DNA of 64,000 bases from Flavobacterium shii (GCF_025847235.1 NZ_JAOZEW010000002.1:310001-374000), one strand, 5' to 3'; positions 53,935 through 64,000 are shown, numbered from the stretch's first letter. Program-made: numbers and translations. Notes: generated by a model from the letters alone, not told the origin.

Positions 53935-53966
53935 TAACCCGAAAATTAAATTCAATTTTCGGGTTA
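53935..53966 (-). terminator. Terminator of the dcw cluster after ftsZ
   Basis: AACCCGAAAATT and AATTTTCGGGTT form a 12-bp perfect stem with a 6-nt loop. On the minus strand it is followed by ATTTTTTTTA, 21 nt after the ftsZ stop. Confidence 0.88.
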
Positions 53967-53987
53967 CTTCATTTTGATTTAACCGTA

Positions 53988-55946
53988 TTAATCTACGTTG
54001 TCGTGCAAAAATGAATTATTGGAACGCAACTGCAAATCATTATTACTATCTGTTCCTACAGAGATTCTGGAGTTTGTATTGTTCTGTGAATTATTAGAAA
54101 GATCAATACCTAATCTTTTATAGGCTGGCTCTTTCTCCAATTCTTCAACTCTGGAAACGTTATTATGGAACTTATAATTAAATTCTTTTAATTTTTTTCT
54201 TCTTTCATCAGCTCTTAAGCGCAATGTTTCTTCGATGGTTAATTCCATTGGAGATACTTCGGCAGAAAAATTAGTTTCTGGCGTCATAACTCTATGGTGA
54301 ACCGTAATATTTAGCTCTTCCGGAATAACTTCTTCAACTACTTTTTGAACAGGTTTTGCTGAAGTCAAATCATTTTCAACTTCCATATACTCTTCAAGAG
54401 AATGCTTGATAATTCCGTTATCAGAAAGCTCTGTTACAGGAACAAATCGAACTGGCTGATTTACTTTAATATCACGTGTTTCATTTGTTAATTCAAATAA
54501 AACTCTTTTATCTTCAACTACTGGTTCAGCTTTAACTTCCGGTTCTGTTCTAAAAAGTGGCAGGTCGAAAGAGAAAGTTGTTTGTTCTTCTTTTTCTACA
54601 AATTTTTGCTGTACAGCTCTTACAGGGGCAACTTCTGGAGCTGAAATTGTAAAATCAATATCGGTAATCGGAGAAACGATTTCAAAAGTTACATCCAAAT
54701 TTTTAATAAATTCAGACATTACAACTAACTCATCCTCGTTAATCACTGGCGCTTGAACAATTGGCGCAACTGCTGTAGGTGCAGGAGTATCGTCTATTAA
54801 TTCAAAAACTATTTTTTCTTCTGATTTTGGTGTTGAAGGTGTTTCTGCATTTAAATCAAAAGAAGTAAGCGTTCTATTCGTTAGATTATGAACACTTCTT
54901 TGCTCATCTTCTAATGTATGGATTATTTTTTTAGGCTCAGTATTTACGATTTCGTTTTGTTGTTCCACATCAAAACCTGTCGCAATTATTGTAACTGCAA
55001 TAGCCTCACCAAGGGTTTCGTCTTCACCAACCCCCATAATGATATTAGCATTAAAACCTGCCTCAGCTTGAATGTGATCATTGATTTCACCTATTTCATC
55101 AAGTGTAATCTCATTAGAACCTGAAACAATAAGCAACAATACGTTTTTGGCTCCTGTAATTTTATTATCGTTTAACAATGGAGAATCCAATGCCGAAACA
55201 ATAGCCTCTTTAGCTCTTGTCTCGCCAGAAGCTATAGATGACCCCATTATAGCCGTTCCACTATTAGACAATACTGTCTTAGCGTCACGTAAATCGATAT
55301 TTTGAGTATAGTGATGCGTAATTACTTCGGCAATACCTCTTGAGGCTGTTGCCAAAACTTCATCAGCTTTGGAGAATCCTGCTTTAAAACCAAGATTTCC
55401 GTATACTTCTCTTAATTTATTATTGTTAATTACAATTAATGAATCAACTTGTTTACGTAACTTTTCAATACCCAAAAGCGCTTGCTCCTGACGTACTTTT
55501 CCTTCGAAAAGAAACGGAATAGTAACAATTCCAACTGTAAGAATCTCTCTTTCCTTAGATAACTGCGCAATTACTGGAGCAGCACCTGTACCGGTACCAC
55601 CACCCATACCAGCAGTAATGAATACCATCTTGGTATTGCGATCCAACATTTTCTCGATATCGGCGATACTCTCAATAGCCGATTGTTGTCCTACATCCGG
55701 GTTGGCTCCAGCTCCTAAACCTTCCGTTAGATTAACACCTAACTGAATTTTATTAGGCACAGAACTATTTTGAAGCGCTTGTGAATCTGTATTACAAACG
55801 ATAAAATCTACCCCTTTAATTCCTTGCTTAAACATATGGTTTATGGCATTACTACCTCCACCGCCTACACCGATAACTTTTATTACATTTGATTGATTTT
55901 TTGGTAAATCAAATGAAATGCTTCCAAATTCTGAGTTGCCCATCAT
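53988..55946 (-). CDS. ftsZ: Cell division protein FtsZ
   Basis: A 652-aa tubulin homologue, long because of a linker. The GTPase part (1-330) has VIGVGGGGSNAINHM, FITAGMGGGTGTGAAPVIA (signature at 115-121) and NIDLRDAKTVLSNSGTAIMG (T7 loop). A Glu/Pro/Val-rich linker spans about 335-600. A conserved tail (RLGIDLSNNS) follows, with an Asn-rich end. It polymerises into the division ring. A linker of roughly 300 residues is usual for Flavobacteriia rather than a fusion. It ends the dcw unit. Confidence 0.98.
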   Translation of the reverse strand: MMGNSEFGSISFDLPKNQSNVIKVIGVGGGGSNAINHMFKQGIKGVDFIVCNTDSQALQNSSVPNKIQLGVNLTEGLGAGANPDVGQQSAIESIADIEKMLDRNTKMVFITAGMGGGTGTGAAPVIAQLSKEREILTVGIVTIPFLFEGKVRQEQALLGIEKLRKQVDSLIVINNNKLREVYGNLGFKAGFSKADEVLATASRGIAEVITHHYTQNIDLRDAKTVLSNSGTAIMGSSIASGETRAKEAIVSALDSPLLNDNKITGAKNVLLLIVSGSNEITLDEIGEINDHIQAEAGFNANIIMGVGEDETLGEAIAVTIIATGFDVEQQNEIVNTEPKKIIHTLEDEQRSVHNLTNRTLTSFDLNAETPSTPKSEEKIVFELIDDTPAPTAVAPIVQAPVINEDELVVMSEFIKNLDVTFEIVSPITDIDFTISAPEVAPVRAVQQKFVEKEEQTTFSFDLPLFRTEPEVKAEPVVEDKRVLFELTNETRDIKVNQPVRFVPVTELSDNGIIKHSLEEYMEVENDLTSAKPVQKVVEEVIPEELNITVHHRVMTPETNFSAEVSPMELTIEETLRLRADERRKKLKEFNYKFHNNVSRVEELEKEPAYKRLGIDLSNNSQNNTNSRISVGTDSNNDLQLRSNNSFLHDNVD

Positions 55947-55996
55947 ATTTTTGGTTTTTGATATTAAATATTAATTCTTGTATTATTTCAAATCGC

Positions 55997-57382
55997 TTAT
56001 TCAGCGTTGTCTAAAAAATCTTTGATTTTATCGACATATCGGTCAAAAAAGGATCTTCTTATTTTTGTTTCAGTTGATTCTTCTTTAACTACCTTCTTCA
56101 CTTCTTCAACAGCCTCTACATAAGACTCTTCAACCTCGTATTGTTGTTGCTGTTGCACCGGAGCTCTATATTGTTGTGCCTTAGGTTGCTCTATCACATC
56201 CTGTCTTACAGCACTTTGAGTTCTATTTTCAATACTGTTCATTACTAATCCTACTGCAGTAGCATATAACGGGCTGGAAATTTCCTCATCCGAGTTACCT
56301 GCCAAATGCTCATTTGGATAACCAATTCTCGTATCCATTCCTGTAATGTACTCTACTAATTGTTTAATGTGTTTTAGTTGAGCTCCACCACCTGTAAGAA
56401 CAATTCCTGCAATTAATTTCTTGCGGGGATCTTCATGACCGTAAGCTTTTACTTCTGTAAAAACCTGATCTACGATTTCGACTACACGAGCATGAATTAT
56501 TTTTGACAAATTCTTCAAAGAAATTTCTTTTGGCTCTCTTCCTCTTAATCCCGGAATCGAAACAATTTCGTTATCTTTATTTTCTCCTGGCCATGCCGAC
56601 CCGAATTTAATTTTTAATAACTCAGCTTGTTTTTCGATTATCGAACAACCTTCTTTTATATCATCAGTAATTACATTTCCTCCAAAAGGAATAACTGCTG
56701 TATGACGAATAATTCCATCTTTAAAAATCGCCAAATCTGTAGTTCCACCACCAATATCAATAAGCGCAACACCAGCTTCTTTTTCTTCCTGACTCAATAC
56801 TGCATCTGCCGAAGCCAAAGGCTCTAATGTTAAACCCGATAATTCAATTCCTGAACTTTGAATACATCGTCCTACGTTTCTTATGGATGACGCTTGTCCA
56901 ACCACAACGTGAAAACTAGATTCTAATCTTCCTCCGTACATTCCGATCGGCTCTTTAATCTCCGATTGTCCATCAATTTTAAATTCCTGTGGTAAAACAT
57001 GAATAATTTCTTCGCCTGGTAACATTGCAAGTTTATTAACCTGATCTATTAAAAGCTGAATATCATTTTCTCCAATTACCTCTTCAGGATTGCTTCTGCT
57101 TATGTAATCAGTATGCTGGATGCTACGAATATGTTGCCCTGCAATACCTACAACTACATCTTTAATCTTGTAACCCGAATTATTCTCCGCTTCATGTATC
57201 GCCTGTTGAATAGATTGTATTGTTTGAGTAATGTTGTTTACAACACCTCTTGCAACACCTAAGCTTTTTGATTTTCCGATTCCTAAAATCTCAAGCTTAC
57301 CATATTCATTTTTCTTACCTATCATGGCAACAATTTTGGTTGTACCAATATCTAGACCTACTGCAATATTATCTTTTTCCAT
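55997..57382 (-). CDS. ftsA: Cell division protein FtsA
   Basis: A 461-aa actin-like ATPase. The nucleotide fold is shown by VGLDIGTTKIVAMIG at the N-terminus, GVALIDIGGGTTDLAIFKDG near 205, and GIVLTGGGAQLKHIKQLVE near 330. A Gln-rich spacer (YRAPVQQQQQYEVEE) precedes the C-terminal amphipathic helix FFDRYVDKIKDFLDNAE, which tethers FtsA to the membrane. It anchors FtsZ filaments. The ftsZ start follows 50 nt downstream. Confidence 0.97.
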   Translation of the reverse strand: MEKDNIAVGLDIGTTKIVAMIGKKNEYGKLEILGIGKSKSLGVARGVVNNITQTIQSIQQAIHEAENNSGYKIKDVVVGIAGQHIRSIQHTDYISRSNPEEVIGENDIQLLIDQVNKLAMLPGEEIIHVLPQEFKIDGQSEIKEPIGMYGGRLESSFHVVVGQASSIRNVGRCIQSSGIELSGLTLEPLASADAVLSQEEKEAGVALIDIGGGTTDLAIFKDGIIRHTAVIPFGGNVITDDIKEGCSIIEKQAELLKIKFGSAWPGENKDNEIVSIPGLRGREPKEISLKNLSKIIHARVVEIVDQVFTEVKAYGHEDPRKKLIAGIVLTGGGAQLKHIKQLVEYITGMDTRIGYPNEHLAGNSDEEISSPLYATAVGLVMNSIENRTQSAVRQDVIEQPKAQQYRAPVQQQQQYEVEESYVEAVEEVKKVVKEESTETKIRRSFFDRYVDKIKDFLDNAE

Positions 57383-57388
57383 TATCTA

Positions 57389-58111
57389 TTATTTTGTGCA
57401 AACTACTTGTTCCGTAAACCTGAGATCAATCTTATTGTATTTGTATAACGAACTATCTAAAACAGCCTTTTGAAAAAAGGCTTTATAATTGTTAAATTTT
57501 CGCTCAACATTTATCGTTCTGCCAAAATCTATCTCGTAATTAAAATTTCTGTTAAGCATTTTTAAGCTACCATTAGGCATAATCTGTATTGCAATGATAT
57601 TTTTTTTCAAAAATGCATCGTCATAAATCATGCGAAATAAAGTAGCTAAATCTTCGTTATTTTTATTATTTATATCCCCCGAAACAAGAGGAACTCTCGC
57701 TGTAAAATTATCCGACAAAGGCATTTTACTACCCTCGTAATCAATATAGAAAGACTCATTCCCGTTCATAACGCGGGCTATCGGTGTCTTCTGTTTTACT
57801 ACTGCTTTTAGAATACCATCTATACTCACAAATACATCTGATTTTTCAATCATCTCTTGCGAATTAAGGGTTTTCTCTATCTTATTCAAATCTAACCCTT
57901 CTTTTTTAATACTAGAAGCATCTCTTTTATTTTCTATTAACAATTTATTAACCGCTTCTTGTTTTACAAAAAGTGAGTTATCCCCTATAAAAACCACAGT
58001 CGATTTCTTTAATTTTCGCTCTCCATTTCTATGTGAAGTGAACGAAAACAAAAAAATAACTACCCCAAACATGAGTACTAAACGGATATTTGTCCAATTA
58101 ATTAGTTTCAT
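57389..58111 (-). CDS. ftsQ: Cell division protein FtsQ/DivIB
   Basis: A 240-aa bitopic membrane protein with one N-terminal helix (NIRLVLMFGVVIFLFSF) and a periplasmic region. The POTRA-like part is degenerate, with SDVFVSIDGILKAVVKQKTP and IARVMNGNESFYIDYEGSKM (the VxQRxPxA/F-like block). The name rests on this block, size and position between murC and ftsA. It overlaps the end of murC by 14 bp and stops 6 nt before ftsA. Confidence 0.9.
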   Translation of the reverse strand: MKLINWTNIRLVLMFGVVIFLFSFTSHRNGERKLKKSTVVFIGDNSLFVKQEAVNKLLIENKRDASSIKKEGLDLNKIEKTLNSQEMIEKSDVFVSIDGILKAVVKQKTPIARVMNGNESFYIDYEGSKMPLSDNFTARVPLVSGDINNKNNEDLATLFRMIYDDAFLKKNIIAIQIMPNGSLKMLNRNFNYEIDFGRTINVERKFNNYKAFFQKAVLDSSLYKYNKIDLRFTEQVVCTK

Positions 58112-59447
58112 TTAAAATATTTTTAATTGACGGCACTAATTCACCTATATCACCAGCTCCAATTGTAACAATTATCGTTGCATCACTAGCTTTAATCGAT
58201 GCTAATAAATCATTTTTTGCAACAATTTTCTTGTTAGAATTGTCCATTTTATCCATTAACCATTGCGATGTAATTCCTTCCATCGGCAATTCTCTAGCCG
58301 GATAAATATCCATCAAAATCACTTCATCAAAAGCTGATAAACTTTTAGCAAAACCATCTGCAAAATCTCTCGTTCTGCTAAACAAATGTGGCTGAAAAAT
58401 AGCTAACACTTTTTGCCCCGGATATAACTCTCTAACAGCTTGATTTACTGCATTTATTTCTGTTGGATGATGTGCATAATCATCTATATAAACTAAATTA
58501 TCAGTTTTTATCTGATAAGAAAAACGTCTTCTTATTCCGCCAAAAGAAGCAATTGCTTTTACTATAGCTGCTGTTGGCGTACCACCAGTTTTTGCCATTG
58601 CAATAGCCATTAATGCATTCATTAAATTATGCATACCTGGTAATGCAAAATGTAAATCTTTAATCGTCTCTGATGGCGTTTGCACATCAAAAACATAACT
58701 ACCTTTTGCAATTCTAACATTAAACGCTTTAAACTGGGCATCTTCATTAATAGCACATTGCACTCCTTCAAGAGGCAATTCTTTGGTTATAAAAAGATTC
58801 CTCTTATCCTCAACCTTATTAGCAAACTCTACAAATGAAGCTTCGATGGCTTCGCTTGTGCCATAAATATCCAAATGATCGGCATCCATGGATGTAATAC
58901 AAGCAATATTTGGATGTAAATGCAAGAAAGAACGATCAAATTCATCTGCTTCAACTACCGTAACAGTTTTCCCGTTTCCTATTAAATTCGAACTATAATT
59001 CTCAACAATTCCTCCAACAAAAGCAGTAACATCAGCTCCACTTACATATAAAATATGTCCTAAAATGCTTGATGTGGTCGTTTTACCATGTGTTCCCGCA
59101 ACTGCATAACAAAAAGTCCCTTTGGTTATAATTCCCAAAACTTCGGCTCTTTTCTTAACCTCGTAATTTCTTTCTATAAAATAATTCCATTCCGAATGCG
59201 TAACAGGCACTGCTGGTGTAACAATTACCAACGTATTTTCTATAAAATAATCTTTAGGAATTAGATTAATATTATCTTCAAAATGAATATTAATTCCGCT
59301 TTCGATTAACTCATTTGTAAGCGTTGAAGGTGTTTTATCGTAACCTGAAACCTGTTTTCCAATATTCTTGAAATAACGAGCCAGAGCACTCATTCCGATG
59401 CCTCCAATTCCTATAAAATAGACGTTCTGTATTTGGTTTAAATTCAT
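58098..59447 (-). CDS. murC: UDP-N-acetylmuramate--L-alanine ligase
   Basis: A 449-aa Mur ligase. It opens with VYFIGIGGIGMSALARYF, the UDP-MurNAc-binding part. The ATP loop is AGTHGKTTTSSILG at 117-130. VTVVEADEFDRSFLHL, YIDDYAHHPTEINA and FQPHLFSRTRDF complete the MurC signature. It adds L-Ala to UDP-MurNAc in the cytoplasm, the first peptide step of peptidoglycan synthesis. It starts 67 nt after murG ends and is coupled to ftsQ. Confidence 0.98.
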   Translation of the reverse strand: MNLNQIQNVYFIGIGGIGMSALARYFKNIGKQVSGYDKTPSTLTNELIESGINIHFEDNINLIPKDYFIENTLVIVTPAVPVTHSEWNYFIERNYEVKKRAEVLGIITKGTFCYAVAGTHGKTTTSSILGHILYVSGADVTAFVGGIVENYSSNLIGNGKTVTVVEADEFDRSFLHLHPNIACITSMDADHLDIYGTSEAIEASFVEFANKVEDKRNLFITKELPLEGVQCAINEDAQFKAFNVRIAKGSYVFDVQTPSETIKDLHFALPGMHNLMNALMAIAMAKTGGTPTAAIVKAIASFGGIRRRFSYQIKTDNLVYIDDYAHHPTEINAVNQAVRELYPGQKVLAIFQPHLFSRTRDFADGFAKSLSAFDEVILMDIYPARELPMEGITSQWLMDKMDNSNKKIVAKNDLLASIKASDATIIVTIGAGDIGELVPSIKNILNETN

Positions 59448-59514
59448 TTCTTTTTTGCTTTAGGCTTTAGGCGCTAAACTTTATGCATAGACCTTCAACT
59501 TTATAACTATTTTT

Positions 59515-60603
59515 TTATTTAATCAACTTTATAATTTCTTCAACAATTGCTTTTGTCGCACCTGGCATAGCCAAGCGTTTGATGTTCTCACTAAGCAGTT
59601 TTTGCTTTCCTTCATCCTTCAACAGCGCTTCAAAAACAATGCTAAACTCGCTATTTAGCTCAGATTCTTTCAATAAAACCGCACCTTTCTGATTTACAAC
59701 AGCTTGTGCATTTTTTGTTTGATGATCTTCGGCTACATTTGGCGACGGAATAAAAATAACCGGCTTCCCAACTATACATAATTCCGAAACCGATGATGCT
59801 CCAGCTCTTGAAATGATAATATCAGCGGCTGCATAAACAAAATCCATTCTTTCGATAAAATCAACCACTTTTACATTTGGTTGATTGTATTTTTTATAAT
59901 CTTCAAAATATAATTTCCCACATTGCCAGATAACCTGAATATTTTGAGAAAGGATATTTGGTAATTCTTTTTCTATTAATTGGTTTACTCTTCTCGCACC
60001 AAGGCTTCCTCCAAGAATTAACAACGTTTTTTTATTTGAATCCAAATTATAAAACCCAATTGCTTCGGCTCTTTTGCCATCAATATCAATTAAATCCTGA
60101 CGAACCGGATTACCAGTTAAAACAATTTTATCTACGGGGAAAAATCGTTCCAAATTTTTATACGCTACACAAATAGCACTAGCTTTTTTACTAAGCAATT
60201 TATTAGTAATTCCCGGAAATGAATTTTGTTCCTGGATAACTGTTGGGATTCCTGCCGAACCCGCCATTTGTAATAGCGGACCACTTGCAAAACCTCCTGT
60301 TCCAATAACTACATTTGGCTTAAAATCTTTTATTATTTTTCTTGATTGCAATAAACTACTCATTAACTTAAAAGGAAACATGGCATTCTGAAAAGTTAAT
60401 TTTCGTTGTAATCCAGCAATCCAAAGACCTTTTATATGATATCCCGCTTGTGGTACTTTCTGCATTTCCATTTTGTCTTTGGCACCAACAAAAAGAAATT
60501 CAGCATTGGGATATTGTAACTTTAATTCATTCGCAATTGCAATTGCAGGGTAAATATGTCCTCCAGTTCCACCACCGCTTAATATGAATTTATATTTTGT
60601 CAT
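59515..60603 (-). CDS. murG: UDP-GlcNAc:lipid I N-acetylglucosaminyltransferase
   Basis: A 362-aa GT-B enzyme of usual length. The N-terminal G-loop [20 protein letters not shown] is near residue 9. [10 protein letters not shown] and [15 protein letters not shown] follow, then TGNPVRQDL and [32 protein letters not shown] is the UDP-GlcNAc site. It converts lipid I to lipid II on the inner face of the membrane. It lies between ftsW and murC in the dcw cluster. Confidence 0.98.
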   Translation of the reverse strand: MTKYKFILSGGGTGGHIYPAIAIANELKLQYPNAEFLFVGAKDKMEMQKVPQAGYHIKGLWIAGLQRKLTFQNAMFPFKLMSSLLQSRKIIKDFKPNVVIGTGGFASGPLLQMAGSAGIPTVIQEQNSFPGITNKLLSKKASAICVAYKNLERFFPVDKIVLTGNPVRQDLIDIDGKRAEAIGFYNLDSNKKTLLILGGSLGARRVNQLIEKELPNILSQNIQVIWQCGKLYFEDYKKYNQPNVKVVDFIERMDFVYAAADIIISRAGASSVSELCIVGKPVIFIPSPNVAEDHQTKNAQAVVNQKGAVLLKESELNSEFSIVFEALLKDEGKQKLLSENIKRLAMPGATKAIVEEIIKLIK

Positions 60604-60658
60604 ATTTTTAAATGTTACTACATTTTAAAAATTATTATATTCTCTTTCTTTAGTCTAA

Positions 60659-61963
60659 TCATCTCATAACAGGTTCCATGGGATTCTTTGCATTATCTTC
60701 TATAGAATAACCTGCTGCTACTTCATCACCATTCACTACTTCATTCTCTTCTTCTAATTGTTTGTCTATTAATTTTTGAAGCGCTTCTTCTCTTTTTTCT
60801 TTTTCCTTTAGCTCCTCTTCTATTTCTTCGTCTTTTTTGGTAACACTAATAATAATTCCAAGTGCAAAACAAGTCATCCAAATCGAACTACCTCCACTAC
60901 TAATAAGCGGTAATGTTTGTCCTGTTACCGGCAATAATTCAACAGCTACAGCCATATTAATCATCGCTTGAAATATCATTGGGAAACCGAGCCCGACGAC
61001 GACTAACTTCCCAAATAGCGTATTGGCTTTATGCGATGCGATTACAAATCGGAACATCAACAATAAATACAAACACAATATTGTCAAACCTCCTATTAAA
61101 CCATATTCCTCTACAATTATTGCATAGATAAAATCGGAAGATGATTGTGGCAAAAAGTTCTTCTGAACACTTTTCCCCGGTCCTAAACCTCCTAATTTTC
61201 CAGATGCAATAGCGATCTTTGCCTTTTCTATCTGGTAATCATCTTCATCTGGCTTATCGGTCGTGAAATTTTCAATTCTACTTCCCCATGTTCCTACCCT
61301 GCTAAAAAAGCGAGATTCCGGAAAGGCTTTCGCCAAAAGAAGAAAGAAAAGAAACATTACAACACCCGAACCTATAATGAATCCAATATATTTTAAAGGA
61401 TATTTACCAATAAATGTCAGCATTATTACCATCGAAAAAATAAGTGCCGTAGTCGAAAAGTTCGCTGGCAAAATAAGCATCAACGTAATAAAAACCGGCA
61501 TCCAAAGCTGTATTAATGAAACCTGAAAAGGTTCATCTTCATCTCTGGTTTTAGATAAATAACGTGCCACAAAAATGAACAATACCATCGATGCCAATGT
61601 AGACGTCTGAAACGTGATTCCGATAAACGGAACCTGAATCCAACGACTCGCATTTGCCCCAGCAATAACAGTTCCTTTTAAAAGCGTATAAGCCAATAAA
61701 AGCCAAACCACTGGTAAAGCCACTTTGGAAATTGCTCTAAAATAATGATACGGTACTTTGTGAACCCAGTAAATAATTAAAAAACCAATACAAATATGAG
61801 CCAGATGTTTTACCAAATAACCTAATGTATTTCCTGTTCCATGACCTATATAAGCCAAATTACTACTCGCACTAAAAACAGGCATAAACGAAAACAAAGC
61901 CAATAAAGCCACGAATGACCATATTACCCTATCTCCTTTTAATTTGTTTACTAGTTCTTTCAT
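60659..61963 (-). CDS. ftsW: FtsW/RodA/SpoVE-family peptidoglycan polymerase
   Basis: A 434-aa SEDS protein with about ten membrane helices. The ATG at 61963 is preferred to a TTG two codons upstream. Conserved parts include GANASRWIQVPFIG, LGPGKSVQKNFLPQSSSDFI, IVEEYGLIGG and LPVTGQTLPLISSGGSS, the last being the SEDS signature. A charged cytoplasmic tail rich in Glu and Lys (about 390-420) follows the last helix. It polymerises lipid II at the septum. Position next to murG and murD favours FtsW over RodA. Confidence 0.95.
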   Translation of the reverse strand: MKELVNKLKGDRVIWSFVALLALFSFMPVFSASSNLAYIGHGTGNTLGYLVKHLAHICIGFLIIYWVHKVPYHYFRAISKVALPVVWLLLAYTLLKGTVIAGANASRWIQVPFIGITFQTSTLASMVLFIFVARYLSKTRDEDEPFQVSLIQLWMPVFITLMLILPANFSTTALIFSMVIMLTFIGKYPLKYIGFIIGSGVVMFLFFLLLAKAFPESRFFSRVGTWGSRIENFTTDKPDEDDYQIEKAKIAIASGKLGGLGPGKSVQKNFLPQSSSDFIYAIIVEEYGLIGGLTILCLYLLLMFRFVIASHKANTLFGKLVVVGLGFPMIFQAMINMAVAVELLPVTGQTLPLISSGGSSIWMTCFALGIIISVTKKDEEIEEELKEKEKREEALQKLIDKQLEEENEVVNGDEVAAGYSIEDNAKNPMEPVMR

Positions 61964-62036
61964 CTTCAATTTTGTTTAAAGTTATTTTTGTTTAATGTTT
62001 AAAGTTGCTCAACCTTAAACATTAAACCTTAAACTT

Positions 62037-63368
62037 TTATAGATTGTGTACTGCCAACTTAAATTGCTTTCCTCTGTCTTCGTAGTTTTCGAATAAATCG
62101 AAACTTGCACAAGCTGGAGATAATAATACCGCATCTCCTTTTTCGGTTAAGCGTTGTGCTGTTTTTACAGCGTCATTCATATTATTAACTTCAACCATAA
62201 TATCAACTACATTTCCAAAAGCATCGATAATTTTTCTGTTATCAACACCAAGACAAATAATTGCTTTTACTTTCTCACGAACTAATGACATTAATTCGTT
62301 ATAATCATTTCCTTTATCAACACCACCAACAATCCAAACTGTTGGAGCATTCATACTATCCAAAGCAAAAAAAGTAGCATTTACATTTGTTGCTTTTGAA
62401 TCATTAATATATTGTACGTTCTGAATTTTCAGAACTTTTTCTAAACGGTGTTCAACACCTTGAAAATTAGATAAACTTTCACGAATTGTTGCATTTCTTA
62501 TCTGCATCAATTTAGCTACTGAACTTGCTGCCATTGCATTTTTCGTATTATGTTTTCCCTCTAAAGCAATGTACTCAGTATCCATTGTAAACTCTTCTTG
62601 GTTAATCTTAATTTCCATTTTGTTGTTTTTTATAAATGCTCCCTCATTGAGTTCTTTAGTCAACGAAAAAGGAATTAGTTTTGCTTTTGTGGTGTTATTT
62701 TTAAGCCATTCGGTTATTGCTTCATCATCGGCATCGTAAATAAGATAATCACTTTCTGTTTGATTCATCGTCACCCTAAACTTCGAGTTGATATAATTCT
62801 CATACTTATAATCATATCTGTCTAAATGATCCGGACTAATATTGGTAATAATTGCAATATCAGGTCTGTAATCTATAATCCCGTCCAATTGAAAACTGCT
62901 CAATTCAAGCACATAAACATCAAATTTGTTTTCGGCTACCTGCCATGCAAAACTCTTTCCGATGTTCCCTCCCAATCCAACATTTAATCCTGCCGATTTT
63001 AACAAATGATGCGTTAACATTGTTGTTGTCGTCTTACCATTACTTCCTGTAATCCCGATAGTAAGCGCTTCGGTATAAGGCTTTGCAAACTCAATTTCGG
63101 AGATTACTTTAATCCCTTTCTCAACAAGTTTTTTTACTATTGGTGATTTCTCAGGAATACCAGGACTTTTCATTACCACATCGGCATTTAAAATCAAATC
63201 CTCAGTATGCTTTTCTTCTTCCCAAGCAATTCCATTAATGATAAGAACTTCTTTATAACTCTCGTTTATCTTTCCATAATCGGAAACAAAAACATCATAT
63301 CCTTTCTTCTTTCCAAGAATAGCGGTACCAACACCACTTTCTCCTCCACCTAAAACTACTAGCCTCAT
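62037..63368 (-). CDS. murD: UDP-N-acetylmuramoylalanine--D-glutamate ligase
   Basis: A 443-aa Mur ligase. It starts MRLVVLGGGESGVGTAILGK. The ATP loop is TGSNGKTTTTMLTHH near 107-121. GLGGNIGKSF, DVYVLELSSFQLD, ITNISPDHLDRYDY, EHRLEKV, NDSKATNVNA and LLSPACASFDLFENYEDRGK are the MurD blocks. It adds D-Glu to UDP-MurNAc-L-Ala in the cytoplasm. The gene starts 1 nt after mraY ends. Confidence 0.98.
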   Translation of the reverse strand: MRLVVLGGGESGVGTAILGKKKGYDVFVSDYGKINESYKEVLIINGIAWEEEKHTEDLILNADVVMKSPGIPEKSPIVKKLVEKGIKVISEIEFAKPYTEALTIGITGSNGKTTTTMLTHHLLKSAGLNVGLGGNIGKSFAWQVAENKFDVYVLELSSFQLDGIIDYRPDIAIITNISPDHLDRYDYKYENYINSKFRVTMNQTESDYLIYDADDEAITEWLKNNTTKAKLIPFSLTKELNEGAFIKNNKMEIKINQEEFTMDTEYIALEGKHNTKNAMAASSVAKLMQIRNATIRESLSNFQGVEHRLEKVLKIQNVQYINDSKATNVNATFFALDSMNAPTVWIVGGVDKGNDYNELMSLVREKVKAIICLGVDNRKIIDAFGNVVDIMVEVNNMNDAVKTAQRLTEKGDAVLLSPACASFDLFENYEDRGKQFKLAVHNL

Positions 63369-63369
63369 A

Positions 63370-64000
63370 TTATCTTAGTTTTAATGTTATGATAGACAAT
63401 ATGGCCAACATGATAGCAACGATCCAAAATCGGGTCACAATCTTACTCTCGTGATATCCTTTCTTTTGGTAATGATGGTGTAATGGTGACATCAGGAATA
63501 TTCTTCTTCCTTCACCAAAACGTCTTTTAGTATATTTAAAATAAGCTACCTGAATAATTACCGAAGCACTTTCCGCCAAGAAAATACCACAGAATAAAAC
63601 AATCAACATCTCTTTACGAACTGCAATTGCCAAAACAGCTATTATCCCTCCTATTGTTAAACTTCCTGTATCTCCCATAAAAACCGATGCCGGATAGGAG
63701 TTGTACCAAAGAAATCCAATTAATGCCCCCACAAAGGCCGATATAAAGACCGTCATCTCTCCCGAATTGGGGATGTACATAATATTGAGGTAATTCGAGA
63801 AAATAATATTTCCAGAAAGGAATGTAAATATCCCGAGCGCAAGCACCGATATTGCCGAAGTTCCTGCTGCAAGACCATCTATCCCATCGGTTAAATTAGC
63901 CCCATTGGAAACTGCTGTGATAATAAAAATCACAACTGGTATAAAAATTAACCATGCCCATTTTTCATATCCTTCGCCTGTCCAAGCCAATAATTCGGCA
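63370..64000 (-). CDS. mraY: Phospho-MurNAc-pentapeptide transferase, partial (N-terminus off right edge)
   Basis: The last 210 or so codons of MraY; the frame is open to the right edge ([20 protein letters not shown]), so the N-terminal half lies outside. [15 protein letters not shown] is the conserved catalytic-loop motif with the third essential aspartate. [20 protein letters not shown] and [20 protein letters not shown] are the MraY signature near the C-terminus. It makes lipid I on the inner membrane. It is followed by murD after 1 nt, heading the part of the dcw cluster seen here. Confidence 0.97.
   Translation of the reverse strand, partial: AELLAWTGEGYEKWAWLIFIPVVIFIITAVSNGANLTDGIDGLAAGTSAISVLALGIFTFLSGNIIFSNYLNIMYIPNSGEMTVFISAFVGALIGFLWYNSYPASVFMGDTGSLTIGGIIAVLAIAVRKEMLIVLFCGIFLAESASVIIQVAYFKYTKRRFGEGRRIFLMSPLHHHYQKKGYHESKIVTRFWIVAIMLAILSIITLKLR

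Noticed and set aside
53988..55946. FtsZ at 652 aa as a gene fusion
   Set aside because: The extra length is one low-complexity Glu/Pro/Val linker between GTPase core and tail, which is usual in this lineage.

Overview
The window looks like chromosomal DNA of a Flavobacterium-like member of the Bacteroidota. The DNA is AT-rich, with UAA-ending genes and few Shine-Dalgarno sequences. Several genes carry the Bacteroidota -7 promoter box TAnnTTTG. The gene families fit as well: exosortase F and its partner, DUF4249 lipoproteins, STN-type TonB-dependent receptors, a short RpoD, a T9SS-like C-terminal sorting domain, DUF4421, and a dcw cluster with a long FtsZ. Everything was read by eye; no database search was possible, so family names come from recognised motifs.

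Layout. 1-2.7 kb (minus): a partial beta-CASP RNase, an ATP-cone/nuclease-fold protein, and the exosortase F pair. 2.8-6.2 kb (plus): a GAF/fRMsr-like protein, a decayed TonB C-terminal domain, rpsO and pnp. 6.4-14.5 kb (plus): one unit for an outer-membrane uptake system, with an exported protein, an STN/plug TonB receptor, three DUF4249 paralogues (one gutted by two in-frame deletions) and an MG2-like protein. 14.6-16.6 kb: rpoD, a nest of palindromes, and rpe. 16.7-19.1 kb: an orphan Rhs-tip-like protein with a YwqK/MORN_2-type membrane protein and a broken second copy of it. 19.1-28.5 kb: divergent AraC/MFS, DUF5993+dsbB, a NylB-like hydrolase, DUF4421, membrane proteins and lipoproteins, and a GNAT. 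28.7-33.8 kb (minus): DPP IV, MarR, and flotillin with NfeD. 34.2-37.6 kb (minus): one large repeat-rich secreted protein split by a single in-frame amber codon.

39.2-52.9 kb (plus) holds a complete urease locus: ureABC, ureEFG, ureD, a UreH/NicO-type nickel permease, a UT-family urea channel, a rare three-domain RidA fusion, a DcaP-like porin, a TonB receptor with a His-rich plug, and an AraC regulator. The implied flow is urea and nickel across both membranes, Ni insertion by UreEFGD, and urea hydrolysis in the cytoplasm. The locus lies between two 58-bp copies of one hairpin repeat (84% identical); the right copy abuts tRNA-Arg(TCG), and a possible relic of a tyrosine-recombinase N-terminus lies beside it. 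This is compatible with a genomic island but not proven.

53.3-64 kb (minus): tRNA-Arg, yqeY and the dcw cell-wall/division cluster ftsZ-ftsA-ftsQ-murC-murG-ftsW-murD-mraY, with mraY cut by the right edge. The least ordinary observations are the triple RidA fusion in a urease operon, the paired hairpin repeats with a compensatory base change, the remodelled DUF4249 copy, the toxin/immunity-like cassette with a decayed duplicate, and the amber-split adhesin.
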